64,000 nt of DNA from Paenisporosarcina sp050269735 (GTDB lineage Bacteria; Bacillota; Bacilli; Bacillales_A; Planococcaceae). Position numbers and translations under genes: made by a program. The first letter of the stretch is position 1; every line of letters begins with the position of its first letter. The stretch lies in assembly GCF_050269735.1 (NCBI RefSeq), contig NZ_JBNNIX010000001.1, positions 558,001 through 622,000 of the forward strand. The letters run 5' to 3'. Shown in pieces: positions 57,323 through 64,000 of the stretch. The notes below the pieces were generated by a model. That model was not told where the DNA came from. It did no database searches and worked only from the letters and a program-made list of their open reading frames with translations.

Positions 57323-58210
57323 ATGAAAGGAATTCTGCTGTGGAGTATCCAGTCCCTAGCTGCGTTCGTGAGTGTTTTGCTTTTAAGTGGAGCACCCGTA
57401 CTAATCACAGGCTTTCAACAAGGGAAATTCTTGTGGAATGAATACATAGAAACAATAAAGTTACATGCAACCTCACTTATGAATCTACGTGAGTTAAGTG
57501 TGGATTATTATGTAGGACGAGGGGAAATGCGGCAAGTACCTGTATTTCCACAGCTCTTGGAAAATATCACGTATTCGTTACAGTTATTATTTTTGGCATT
57601 GCTTGCTGCGGTGGTATTTGCATTAATCGGCACATTTATCACAATGCTACTACGTGAAAAAGCTCGTGCTCGCGTTAAAATTTTCTTTTATTTTTTGGAA
57701 TCTTTGCCTGACATCCTGATTATCTTACTTGCCCAATTGTTTGTCGTCATTATCTACCAACAGACAGGGGTCTTGGTGTCCAAGATTGCGGTTCTTGGAG
57801 ACGATCGAATTTACTGGCTTCCGGTGTTGTGTCTCATGATTTTACCGATGATTCAACTTTACCGTTTGAGTATGCTGACCTTCGAAGCCGAAGAGCGGAA
57901 CATGTATGTGGAACTGGCGAAATCATTGGGCTTTGGTAAAGCATTCATCTTGTTTATGCACATTTTCCGTAATGCCATCGTCAGTGTGTTTTTCCAATCG
58001 AAAAAAACGATGTGGTTTATGCTATCCAATCTCTTTATTCTTGAACTAATGTTTAATATTCCAGGGGTTATGCTGTACATGTTCGAAAACTTAAGCGGTA
58101 CTTTGTTTTTAGTGACCATCATGAGTTTCTTCCTGCCAATATTCCTTTTGTATAGTCTCGGCGAGTGGTACTTTATTCATCGAATGAGAAGGGGAGGTGT
58201 CGTAGGATGA
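57323..58210 (+). CDS. Oligopeptide/dipeptide-type ABC permease, first subunit (OppB-like)
   Basis: Integral membrane protein of 295 residues with about six helices. The binding-protein-dependent transport domain lies at about 85-280. The permease signature appears as YVELAKSLGFGKAFILFMHI near residue 200 (consensus EAAxxxGxxxxxIxxxHxxP, here with HIFRN). The long first periplasmic loop (about 30-75) is typical of OppB/DppB. ATG 57323 follows AGGAGG at 8 bases. The next gene overlaps by 4 bases. No substrate-binding protein or ATPase gene lies beside the pair, so those partners must be elsewhere. Confidence 0.82.
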   Translation: MKGILLWSIQSLAAFVSVLLLSGAPVLITGFQQGKFLWNEYIETIKLHATSLMNLRELSVDYYVGRGEMRQVPVFPQLLENITYSLQLLFLALLAAVVFALIGTFITMLLREKARARVKIFFYFLESLPDILIILLAQLFVVIIYQQTGVLVSKIAVLGDDRIYWLPVLCLMILPMIQLYRLSMLTFEAEERNMYVELAKSLGFGKAFILFMHIFRNAIVSVFFQSKKTMWFMLSNLFILELMFNIPGVMLYMFENLSGTLFLVTIMSFFLPIFLLYSLGEWYFIHRMRRGGVVG

Positions 58211-59232
58211 AGTCCATATGGCGACAGCCTTTATTTCTTATTGGTTTCGGTATCATTGCATTCTTTTTAGTTGGTAGCTTTGTTTACGAATGGATTTATG
58301 GCAACATTCCAAAACAAACATTCTTCATCGAAGAAAATGGTCGCGCCGTAGAAGGTCCACCGATTTCACCAAAATGGATACATCCGCTCGGAACAGATCA
58401 ATTCGGCTACGATATGTTTGGGAAAATCATGATTGGTGCCAAATACACCATACTTGCAGCTATGGCAGTGGCAGCGTTGCGTATGTTGATTGCCATTCCC
58501 TTAGGCTTTGCACTTGGAACATATTTGCAACGTCAGCGCTCTTGGATTAATGGATTAATCGATCCAATTCATTATGTACCCATGACCATATTCGCCGTCA
58601 TCTTGCTAACACCCGTCCTGTGGATGCCACCGGAAGGGTTCTCGACAACTCTTACAGAGAGATTAGTCATTCAAGTTGTCATCATGGCTTTCATGACGGT
58701 TCCAATTGTTGCATCTTTAGTTGGAAATGAAGCCAACCTGTTGTACCACCAGGAATATATTTTGGCGGCACGTACATTAGGCGCCAGTCGTAGGCGTTTA
58801 ATCATCCGTCATTTATTCCCGCAAATGCGCGAAAAAATGTTGGTGTTATACGGACAACAAGTAGTTGAATCCCTGATTGTCTTTGCCCATTTAGGAATGC
58901 TCCGATTGTTTTTAGGGGGAACAGATGTTGACTACGATGGAATGTTCGGCGATCCTCCTAGATCCATTTCATACGAGTGGGCAGGACTATTCGGAAACTC
59001 TTTCCGTTATCTTCAAGGCGCGCCTTGGCTGCCACTAGGACCAGCTATCAGTTTTGCTCTTGTTATATTGGCCATTGCTGCCATGATTGAAGGCTATACT
59101 CGCGCAACGAACGGTCAAGTAACATTACCAAAACGCAAACGTATGGCTTTTCTTTCAGAAGAAACCGTCGAATGGAACCAACGACAACTTAAAGAAAAAA
59201 TGATCCTTTTGCAAAAAGAAGCAAGAAGATGA
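58207..59232 (+). CDS. Oligopeptide/dipeptide-type ABC permease, second subunit (OppC-like)
   Basis: Integral membrane protein of 341 residues with about six helices. It carries the hallmark front of OppC/DppC: HPLGTDQFGYDMFGKIMIGA near residue 57, and the loop EYILAARTLGASRRRLIIRH near 185 that contacts the ATPase. The C-terminal tail is charged and longer than usual (about residues 300-341). Its ATG overlaps the previous stop as ATGA, and GGGAGGTG is in the end of the first gene, implying coupled translation of a heterodimer. The transported compound is unknown. Confidence 0.84.
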   Translation: MKSIWRQPLFLIGFGIIAFFLVGSFVYEWIYGNIPKQTFFIEENGRAVEGPPISPKWIHPLGTDQFGYDMFGKIMIGAKYTILAAMAVAALRMLIAIPLGFALGTYLQRQRSWINGLIDPIHYVPMTIFAVILLTPVLWMPPEGFSTTLTERLVIQVVIMAFMTVPIVASLVGNEANLLYHQEYILAARTLGASRRRLIIRHLFPQMREKMLVLYGQQVVESLIVFAHLGMLRLFLGGTDVDYDGMFGDPPRSISYEWAGLFGNSFRYLQGAPWLPLGPAISFALVILAIAAMIEGYTRATNGQVTLPKRKRMAFLSEETVEWNQRQLKEKMILLQKEARR

Positions 59233-59236
59233 AGCG

Positions 59237-59283
59237 AACGCCACCCGAAGGAGCTGAGAACAGCTCCTGGGTGGCGTTTTTTA
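59237..59283 (+). terminator. Terminator of the permease pair
   Basis: AACGCCACCC pairs with GGGTGGCGTT, with an inner stem GGAGCTG/CAGCTCC, followed by six T. Confidence 0.93.
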
Positions 59284-59325
59284 GTGAGTGCACATGTGTT
59301 TTGAGCGAAGCTATAATTGGCCAAT

Positions 59326-59485
59326 TCCAACGAAATGTTCGATTTGTCCAACGAAGTTGCTCATTTTTGGTTTCGCTTTTCTTTAGCATGCGGATTCCAA
59401 CGAAATTGCCCATTTGTCCAACTAAACTGCCAAAGTGTCCAACGAAATTTCAAAAAGTCCAACGAACATCGCAAAAGTTCCAACT
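59326..59485. repeat. 21-bp-period word array G (TCCAACGA)
   Basis: TCCAACGA or TCCAACTA begins at 59326, 59347, 59396, 59417, 59438, 59458 and 59479. Steps are 21 within each run, with one 20. A 49-bp gap after the second unit contains a lost or deleted unit. The five units from 59396 form a run that closely matches array H at 59616-59705. Confidence 0.88.
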
Positions 59486-59615
59486 AATCGTCCCCCTCAG
59501 CTAATCAGTAACCCTTTTGTTAAAGTTTCAAAGACCTTAAATGAGGCTGTTCGCTGCACGCTCAGCCTTTTCTGTGGGGGATCATACTGGGTCTCCACTA
59601 CTTTAACAGTCGGAT

Positions 59616-59705
59616 TCCAATGAAATTGTCCATTTGCCCAACGAAACTGCCACATTGTCCAACTAAATCTCAAAAAGTCCAACGAACATCGCAAAAACTC
59701 TAACG
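59616..59705. repeat. 21-bp-period word array H (TCCAACGA), near-copy of G
   Basis: Units TCCAATGA (59616), CCCAACGA (59637), TCCAACTA (59658), TCCAACGA (59678) and TCTAACGA (59699), steps 21, 21, 20, 21. The sequence from CGGATTCCAA to AACATCGCAAAA parallels 59391-59476, including the position of the single 20-bp step, so G and H derive from one duplicated array. Bases 59486-59610 between them hold no gene. Confidence 0.88.
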
Positions 59706-59731
59706 AAACCGCCGCACAACCCGAAACCCCC

Positions 59732-59766
59732 AAAAAAACCACCCGCCCATAAAGGACGAGTGGCTA
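59732..59766 (-). terminator. Terminator of pdxK
   Basis: On the minus strand CCACTCGTCC pairs with GGGCGGGTGG (two G-U), loop TTTAT, followed by seven T. Confidence 0.85.
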
Positions 59767-59778
59767 CTTTCATCAATA

Positions 59779-60612
59779 TTAAACTTCTGAAGTTGTAACT
59801 TCTGGTGCGCCGAAGCGGTTTTTCGCTCCGTGCATAACTGGACCAACGTATTCGTTGAGCTTCCAGCCGTTTGCGATTGCTGATGAGACGAATTTCTTCG
59901 CTTCCAACACAGCTTCATTTACAGGAAGTCCGTTCGCTAAGTTTGCAGTTACTGCAGCTGCGAATGTACAGCCAGCTCCGTGATTGTATGATGTGTCTGT
60001 TTTTTCTGATTCAAGCAAAGTAAATGTTGAACCATCAAAGAATAAATCTACGGCTTTTTCATGTTGCAATTGCTTGCCGCCCTTGATGACTACATTTTTT
60101 GCGCCGGCTTCATGAATCTTTTCAGCCGCACGTTTCATATCGTCAATCGTTGTTAAATTTCCTAGGCCTGAAAGTTGTCCTGCTTCGAATAAGTTCGGCG
60201 TGACCACTAGTGCACGAGGCAATAATGATGCGACCATTGCTTCCACATTCTCTGGGAAAAGGGCTTCGTCTTCACCTTTACACACAAGAACCGGATCAAT
60301 AACAACGTTTTCTAAACCAGAGCGATCGATTGCTTCTGCAGCTGTTTTGATAATCTCGACAGTTGGCAGCATCCCTGTTTTAATGGCATCGACACCAGTA
60401 GAAAGAGCTGTTTTCAATTGTGCTTGTAATGTTTCAACTGGAATCGGATAAATTCCGTGGCTCCAGCCTTTGTCAGGATCCATTGTCACGATAACAGTCA
60501 GGGCATTCATGCCGTATGTACCGTGCTCTTGGAATGTTTTCAAATCTGCTTGTATGCCTGCACCGCCTGAAGTATCTGATCCAGCGATTGTTAATGTTTT
60601 TTTCAAAGACAT
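59779..60612 (-). CDS. pdxK: Pyridoxine/pyridoxal kinase of the ThiD family
   Basis: Ribokinase-fold enzyme of 277 residues that phosphorylates pyridoxine/pyridoxal in vitamin B6 salvage; the ThiD relative phosphorylates HMP. Visible: LTIAGSDTSGGAGIQADLKT at residue 5, TYGMNALTVIVTMDP near 33, IKTGMLPTVEII near 78, VIDPVLVCKGEDEALFPE near 102, ITPNLFEAGQLSG-type VTPNLFEAGQLSG near 133, and the anion-hole motif YNHGAGCTFAAAVTANL near 208. The similarity to Bacillus PdxK and the downstream ung-ywdI-ywdK order support PdxK over ThiD. ATG 60612 follows AGGAA at 8 bases. Confidence 0.88.
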   Translation of the reverse strand: MSLKKTLTIAGSDTSGGAGIQADLKTFQEHGTYGMNALTVIVTMDPDKGWSHGIYPIPVETLQAQLKTALSTGVDAIKTGMLPTVEIIKTAAEAIDRSGLENVVIDPVLVCKGEDEALFPENVEAMVASLLPRALVVTPNLFEAGQLSGLGNLTTIDDMKRAAEKIHEAGAKNVVIKGGKQLQHEKAVDLFFDGSTFTLLESEKTDTSYNHGAGCTFAAAVTANLANGLPVNEAVLEAKKFVSSAIANGWKLNEYVGPVMHGAKNRFGAPEVTTSEV

Positions 60613-60675
60613 AAATGGATTCCTCATTTCAATAAGTATCTGTGTCTATCGTATCAAAAAATCACAATAATTCAA

Positions 60676-60936
60676 TTACGGAAGCTTATCCGCCCGCATG
60701 AGCTGAATAGAAATATAGGCTAACCCTAGCGTGAAAATGAGCGAAAATCCTCCGGCCACCCAGTAACTTTGTGAAAGTAGTCCAAAACTGATAAAAGCGA
60801 ATAACAAAACAACGAGTAACATCCCTATAGTAAAGCATCCAAATCCGAGAGTTTTAGCACGTTCGGGTACTTGGCTTTCTTCTTTTGTCGAACGGTCGAC
60901 TTTTCGTATTTTTTCTCGCCACTGATAATCCGCCAT
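60676..60936 (-). CDS. Small two-helix membrane protein, unknown function
   Basis: Protein of 86 residues with a charged cytoplasmic front (WREKIRKVDRSTKEESQVPE) and two membrane helices (about 33-52 and 58-78). I recognise no family. It is the first gene upstream of pdxK on the minus strand, 63 bases away, and could be in the same transcript. AGAGGTGATGTG precedes ATG closely. Confidence 0.62.
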   Translation of the reverse strand: MADYQWREKIRKVDRSTKEESQVPERAKTLGFGCFTIGMLLVVLLFAFISFGLLSQSYWVAGGFSLIFTLGLAYISIQLMRADKLP

Positions 60937-61051
60937 TCACATCACCTCTAAAAATATCCTATCACTCGACAGAAGGTTGTACAATTTGGAAATTTCCACT
61001 ATTGTAAACGTAATAAAATCTTTGACTAATATAGTAGAAAAGAGGAGAATA

Positions 61052-61798
61052 ATGTCAAAAAATCAGCGAATAAAAGAGATTGAAAAGTTGCTAGAAGAAT
61101 TAAAAGCGCAAGACGAAATAGCGGTTACGCTAGAAAGTGTTCAGCCACGTTCATCAGGATTTGGGCAATCCGGCTCACTTTTCAAATCCTTGTGGAAACG
61201 AAAAATGCTGTGGTTCATTACAGCATTAATCGTCCTCGGTGTTTCTGCTCCATTTATCACTTTATGGGCGATTAAAGGCAGTACATTCACAGAAAATAAA
61301 GGGGCTTTTTTGGAGCGAATTCAATCGATAAATGAACTCGCAACAGCAGAGGCTTACACGAAAGTTATGATTGAGAGACAGGACAATAAGATTCTCGGAC
61401 AAGATATCGGGCGCGACCTACTAGGGACGAAACGGCATTTATTGGTCGTTTTTCCTGGGTCAGTGAAGGCAGGTATTGATTTCTCTAAAGTCGAAGCGGA
61501 AGATATTGTGCTGGATGAAGAAGCTAAAACAGCAACACTAACTTTGCCAAAAGCAGAATTTTTAGGTGGACCTGAAATATTATTCGATCAAATCAAAGTG
61601 TTTTCATCTGAAGGTTTGTTCCGAGAGAAAGCCGATATTAATGAAGCTTACAAACTGGCAGCTGAAGCGGAAAAATTGATGATGAAAGAAACGACGGAAC
61701 AAGGGGTACTGCAACTGGCCGAAGAAAATGCCGCCCGATCGGTTTCTGAAATGTTTTCATTGGTGGGGTATGATGTAACCGTTGAATTTGAGGAGTGA
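61052..61798 (+). CDS. DUF4230 membrane-anchored protein
   Basis: Protein of 248 residues: an N-terminal helix-rich cytoplasmic segment (about 1-40), one membrane helix (about 48-70, MLWFITALIVLGVSAPFITL) and an outside domain (about 80-248). INELATAEAYTKVMIERQDN near residue 90 and LLVVFPGSVKAGIDFSKVEA near 130 fit what I know of DUF4230, whose role is unknown. The start is ATG 61052, close behind AGAGGAG; 25 codons upstream lack a site. The last base pairs overlap the start of ung. Confidence 0.75.
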   Translation: MSKNQRIKEIEKLLEELKAQDEIAVTLESVQPRSSGFGQSGSLFKSLWKRKMLWFITALIVLGVSAPFITLWAIKGSTFTENKGAFLERIQSINELATAEAYTKVMIERQDNKILGQDIGRDLLGTKRHLLVVFPGSVKAGIDFSKVEAEDIVLDEEAKTATLTLPKAEFLGGPEILFDQIKVFSSEGLFREKADINEAYKLAAEAEKLMMKETTEQGVLQLAEENAARSVSEMFSLVGYDVTVEFEE

Positions 61799-62478
61799 GT
61801 ATCCTGGATAAAAAAATATTTGATAACGACTGGCAACAAGTTCTTGAAACTGAATTCGACAAACCGTACTACTTGAAACTACGCGAATTTTTAAAAGACC
61901 AATATGCACACGAAACCGTCTATCCGCCAATGGATGATCTTTGGAGCGCATTCAAAGAAACTTCATTTGACGATGTGAAAGTGGTGATTGTCGGGCAGGA
62001 TCCTTATCATGGTGCAGGACAAGCGCATGGTATGAGTTTTTCAGTCAAACCAGGAATCAAGCATCCGCCAAGTCTTCGAAATATGTTAAAAGAACTCCAA
62101 GATGACATTGGTTGCGAGATTCCTAAAGACGGGACGTTGTCGAAGTGGGCGAGCCAAGGCGTTTTCTTATTGAATACAGTCCTAACTGTGCGCGCAGGTG
62201 CGGCACATTCTCATAAAGGACAAGGTTGGGAACTCTTTACGGATGAAGTCATCCGCAAACTTTCGGAGAGGGAAAAGCCTGTTGTTTTCGTGTTATGGGG
62301 AAGACCTGCGCAATTGAAGCGGAAGTTAATTGATACGTCCAGACATGCCATCATTGAATCCGTCCACCCAAGTCCTCTTAGTTCCCATCGTGGATTCTTT
62401 GGGAGTAAGCCTTATTCCAAAATAAACGAACAACTTTCACACTGGGGATTAGACCCGGTAGACTTTTGTTTGAAGTAG
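61795..62478 (+). CDS. ung: Uracil-DNA glycosylase
   Basis: Family 1 uracil-DNA glycosylase of 227 residues that starts base-excision repair of uracil. Water-activating motif VVIVGQDPYHGAGQAHGMSF near residue 63 (catalytic Asp in GQDPYH), LLNTVLTVRAGAAHSHKGQG near 125, and the DNA-intercalation loop HPSPLSSHRGFFG near 190. The reading frame opens at GTG 61795, overlapping the previous stop, but the only good ribosome site, GAGGAG (61790-61795), would place the start 8 bases on, at CTG 61804. So the true first codon is uncertain by three residues. Confidence 0.93.
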   Translation: MSILDKKIFDNDWQQVLETEFDKPYYLKLREFLKDQYAHETVYPPMDDLWSAFKETSFDDVKVVIVGQDPYHGAGQAHGMSFSVKPGIKHPPSLRNMLKELQDDIGCEIPKDGTLSKWASQGVFLLNTVLTVRAGAAHSHKGQGWELFTDEVIRKLSEREKPVVFVLWGRPAQLKRKLIDTSRHAIIESVHPSPLSSHRGFFGSKPYSKINEQLSHWGLDPVDFCLK

Positions 62479-62535
62479 ATTTCGTGGTAAAGTGTAGTCT
62501 GATGAGAACAATCAGCAAAAGGAGAGTGACCGAAC

Positions 62536-62823
62536 GTGATTCCAATGAGTCGAGTTGTCACCGAAATCGAGAAACATGTCGCACTGGCAAAAGGTAGAGG
62601 TGACGAACAAAGCATCCGTGAATCCTTGGTCGCGATTCGAGCTTTATGTGATGTGGCATTAACTGAACAACCTGAAGTTAAGCAACAAGTCGTGCCGATT
62701 CAGTATGCACAACCTGTGCAACAAGTGCACACGGTCCAACCAACTTCATCCGTGCCGTCCATCTCAGCTGGAGAGCGCATGAAAGAAGACGATGCGAACG
62801 GTGATTCGTTGTTTGATTTTTAA
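62536..62823 (+). CDS. ywdI: YwdI-family protein
   Basis: Soluble protein of 95 residues: an N-terminal helical hairpin (about 1-45, VTEIEKHVALAKGRGDEQSI then RESLVAIRALCDVAL), a Gln/Val/Pro-rich linker (about 50-78) and an acidic end (GDSLFDF). It resembles Bacillus YwdI in the helical part and stands in the same position after ung. No function is known. GTG 62536 is nine bases after GGAGAG; ATG three codons later is an alternative. Confidence 0.7.
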   Translation: MIPMSRVVTEIEKHVALAKGRGDEQSIRESLVAIRALCDVALTEQPEVKQQVVPIQYAQPVQQVHTVQPTSSVPSISAGERMKEDDANGDSLFDF

Positions 62824-62898
62824 TATTAATAATAGATTTTATTAGGAGTCTGAAAAGATTCGACCTATATAACAACACAATTGAAAGAAGGAATAATA

Positions 62899-63279
62899 AT
62901 GCCATTTTTTATCATTGCAGGTGCCATTAACGCGTTTTTGGCCGTTGCGTTTGGAGCTTTCGGTGCCCATGCACTGAAAGAAAAACTATCTGAAAAGTAC
63001 TTAGCGATTTGGGAAACAGCAGTTCAATACCAGATGTATCATGCGATTGGACTAATCGTAATCGGTATCTTAATGAGCACAAATATCATTGGCCATGTGT
63101 CACAGCTTAGCTGGGCAGGTTATTTAATGTTAGCGGGCATTGTGATTTTCTCTGGTTCACTTTATGTATTAAGCTTGAGTGGTATCGGTATTTTAGGTGC
63201 GATCACACCAATCGGTGGCGTTGCATTCCTTGCAGCCTGGGTTCTTGTAATTGTCGCGGCAGTTAAACATATGAATTAA
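62899..63279 (+). CDS. ywdK: DUF423 membrane protein (YwdK)
   Basis: Small integral membrane protein of 126 residues with four helices. AVAFGAFGAHALKEKL near residue 14, ETAVQYQMYHAIGLIVIG near 38 and GAITPIGGVAFLAAWVLVIV near the C-terminus are the DUF423 hallmarks. No transport or enzymatic role is established. ATG 62899 follows AAGAAGGA at 6 bases. The order pdxK, ung, ywdI, ywdK parallels the Bacillus ywd region, though pdxK here is inverted. Confidence 0.85.
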   Translation: MPFFIIAGAINAFLAVAFGAFGAHALKEKLSEKYLAIWETAVQYQMYHAIGLIVIGILMSTNIIGHVSQLSWAGYLMLAGIVIFSGSLYVLSLSGIGILGAITPIGGVAFLAAWVLVIVAAVKHMN

Positions 63280-63283
63280 TAAT

Positions 63284-63318
63284 GTGCGTCCTTCCAAGCG
63301 AAGGGCGTTTTTTTGTTA
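63284..63318 (+). terminator. Terminator after ywdK
   Basis: GCGTCCTTC and GAAGGGCGT-type arms pair with one G-U, followed by seven T. Confidence 0.75.
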
Positions 63319-63384
63319 CATCTGTGGGGACGAAGCACATGTCTCTGAAAGATAAAATGGCTGTGAAAACCATTATTCATAACG

Positions 63385-63422
63385 AAAATGCCCTTCCATA
63401 AGACAAAGTGGAAGGGCATTTT
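63385..63422. terminator. Hairpin downstream of gerQ (bidirectional)
   Basis: AAAATGCCCTTCCA and TGGAAGGGCATTTT, perfect 14-bp arms. On the minus strand it lies beyond array I, so it is the likely gerQ terminator and array I falls in the gerQ 3' untranslated RNA. Confidence 0.85.
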
Positions 63423-63443
63423 AAAATGATATGAAAAATAAGT

Positions 63444-63537
63444 GCCGTGTTGGAAAATACGCATGCCAAGTAGGAAATATCATGTCCCAAGTTGAGTGAA
63501 ATTCATCCCAAGTTGGAAACGAGACGTCCTAAGTTGT
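63444..63537 (-). repeat. 21-bp-period word array I (CCCAAGTTGG)
   Basis: Units GCCGTGTTGG (63444), GCCAAGTAGG (63465), CCCAAGTTGA (63486), CCCAAGTTGG (63507) and CCTAAGTTGT (63528), all exactly 21 bp apart. Five units, directly downstream of gerQ. CCAAGTTGG is nearly self-complementary. Confidence 0.88.
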
Positions 63538-63567
63538 TTGCCTAATCCCAATTTCTTTCACCGGTGG

Positions 63568-63909
63568 TTAAAAGTAATTGATTTCTTCATCAAACGTTAC
63601 ATAATCCAAATAAATCAATGGGATTAAATAACGTTTTCCGGAGGTCGGCTCACTGACAATTAAGTGATCGCGGCCCGCTGCCTCAATGACTCCTTTTACA
63701 ACTTTTGCGTTCCATTCACGGTTGTTTTCAAACGTTAAATAAACAGTCGCAAGCTTGCCTTTGTTTAAGCGTAAAATGTTTTCGATGTAGGATTCCTCAC
63801 CTGCTGGTGGAGAAGTAGGGCGACCACCTGCAGGTAATGTAGGGGGCATCATTTGTTGTGGCTGTTGCATTTGTTGCGCATAAGCAGGATTCCAATAATA
63901 TTGTACCAA
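63568..63909 (-). CDS. gerQ: Spore coat protein GerQ
   Basis: Spore coat protein of 113 residues, cross-linked by transglutaminase in Bacillus and needed for CwlJ to sit in the coat. A Gln/Met/Pro-rich N-terminus (about 9-40, QMQQPQQMMPPTLPAGG) is followed by the conserved GerQ domain: ESYIENILRLNKGKLATVYL, then TFENNREWNAKVVKGVIEAA, GRDHLIVSEP and IYLDYVTFDEEINYF. It is shorter than Bacillus GerQ (about 180), lacking the longer N-terminus and the C-terminal tail. The start is TTG 63909 behind AAAGGATGA. Word array I lies directly after the stop. Confidence 0.93.
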   Translation of the reverse strand: MVQYYWNPAYAQQMQQPQQMMPPTLPAGGRPTSPPAGEESYIENILRLNKGKLATVYLTFENNREWNAKVVKGVIEAAGRDHLIVSEPTSGKRYLIPLIYLDYVTFDEEINYF

Positions 63910-63927
63910 GAAATCATCCTTTCCAAA

Positions 63928-64000
63928 TTAGAGGTTTGGGCAATCTTGGCTACTCGGCGCAAAGAAACAATGCGACTTGTAGCGACCTGTGTTCGGTTGG
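63928..64000 (-). CDS. cwlJ: Cell wall hydrolase CwlJ, C-terminal end (runs off the window)
   Basis: The last 23 codons of a gene entering from beyond base 64000 read QPNTGRYKSHCFFAPSSQDC then PNL and a stop, 18 bases before gerQ starts. GRYKxHCFF is the kind of C-terminus I expect of SleB/CwlJ cell-wall hydrolases, which break spore cortex during germination. In Bacillus cwlJ is directly upstream of gerQ in one operon, so the position agrees. With only 23 residues the call rests partly on context. Confidence 0.65.
   Translation of the reverse strand, partial: QPNTGRYKSHCFFAPSSQDCPNL

Noticed and set aside
5504..59742. Open frames across the word arrays encoding 7-residue repeat proteins (for example 5504-5692 and 59497-59742, minus)
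   Set aside because: 21 bp is seven codons, so frames stay open by chance. The 20-bp steps and in-array stop codons break the frame elsewhere, and no ribosome sites precede them.
61795..61797. GTG 61795 as the certain start of ung
   Set aside because: The ribosome site overlaps it. I keep it for the coordinates but regard CTG 61804 as equally likely.
5091..63537. The word arrays as CRISPR arrays
   Set aside because: The conserved word is only 6-9 bp, spacing is 11-15 bp, and no cas gene is in the window.

Overview
This 64-kb stretch looks like chromosome of a low-GC, endospore-forming member of the Bacillales. A Planococcaceae-type relative (Sporosarcina, Paenisporosarcina, Lysinibacillus) is my inference from gene content, not a database result. 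Supporting evidence: gerQ with the end of cwlJ (spore coat and germination), bshB2-yojF (bacillithiol), a YciC-type zinc GTPase behind a Zur box, helD, an SE1832-type small protein, strong Shine-Dalgarno sites, many TTG starts and many U-tailed hairpin terminators.

Layout. 1-5 kb: partial adenine deaminase, split ThrE exporter, PAS-GGDEF-EAL protein, EamA transporter. 5-10 kb: a repeat-filled gap, a heterodimeric ABC exporter, an acyltransferase. 10-18 kb: GNAT, YciC behind its Zur box, HelD, tryptophan 2,3-dioxygenase, phosphodiesterase, DUF2804. 18.8-22.3 kb: a decayed tRNA and a tRNA-Ala(GGC), then an AT-rich accessory stretch with small unknown genes, a DinB protein and two paralogous membrane-anchored proteins. 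22.3-31 kb: site-2 protease, amidase, DegV, PlsY, then a signalling block (diguanylate cyclase, class III nucleotide cyclase, HD-GYP). 31-49 kb: nitroreductase, M20 dipeptidase, CNNM transporter, ECF sigma, phospholipase D, ABC-F, topB, ybaK, a two-lobed ATPase, a secreted metalloprotease. 49-57 kb: kbl and an SDR-type tdh (threonine to glycine plus acetyl-CoA), acyl-CoA ligase, bacillithiol genes. 57-64 kb: orphan peptide-type permease pair, pdxK, ung, ywdI, ywdK, gerQ, cwlJ.

The most unusual signal is not a gene. At least twelve intergenic arrays consist of a short word of about 6-9 bp recurring every 21 bp (sometimes 20). Most have exactly five units. The word differs by locus (CCTACGT, TCAGACGT, TCCANTCA, TCTAGAT, GGAATAAA, TTGCAAC, TCCAACGA, CCCAAGTTGG) but the period does not. 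Every array sits at the 3' end of a transcription unit, between two terminators or in a 3' untranslated region. None lies in a divergent promoter region. Two CCTACGT arrays 14 kb apart, in opposite orientation, share both flanks, so that family behaves as a dispersed element. I know no named family that fits.

Other points: two adjacent genes whose only sensible start is AUA, a nucleotide cyclase/HD-GYP operon next to a perfect 18-bp palindrome, and a hairpin covering the ribosome site of the secreted protease.
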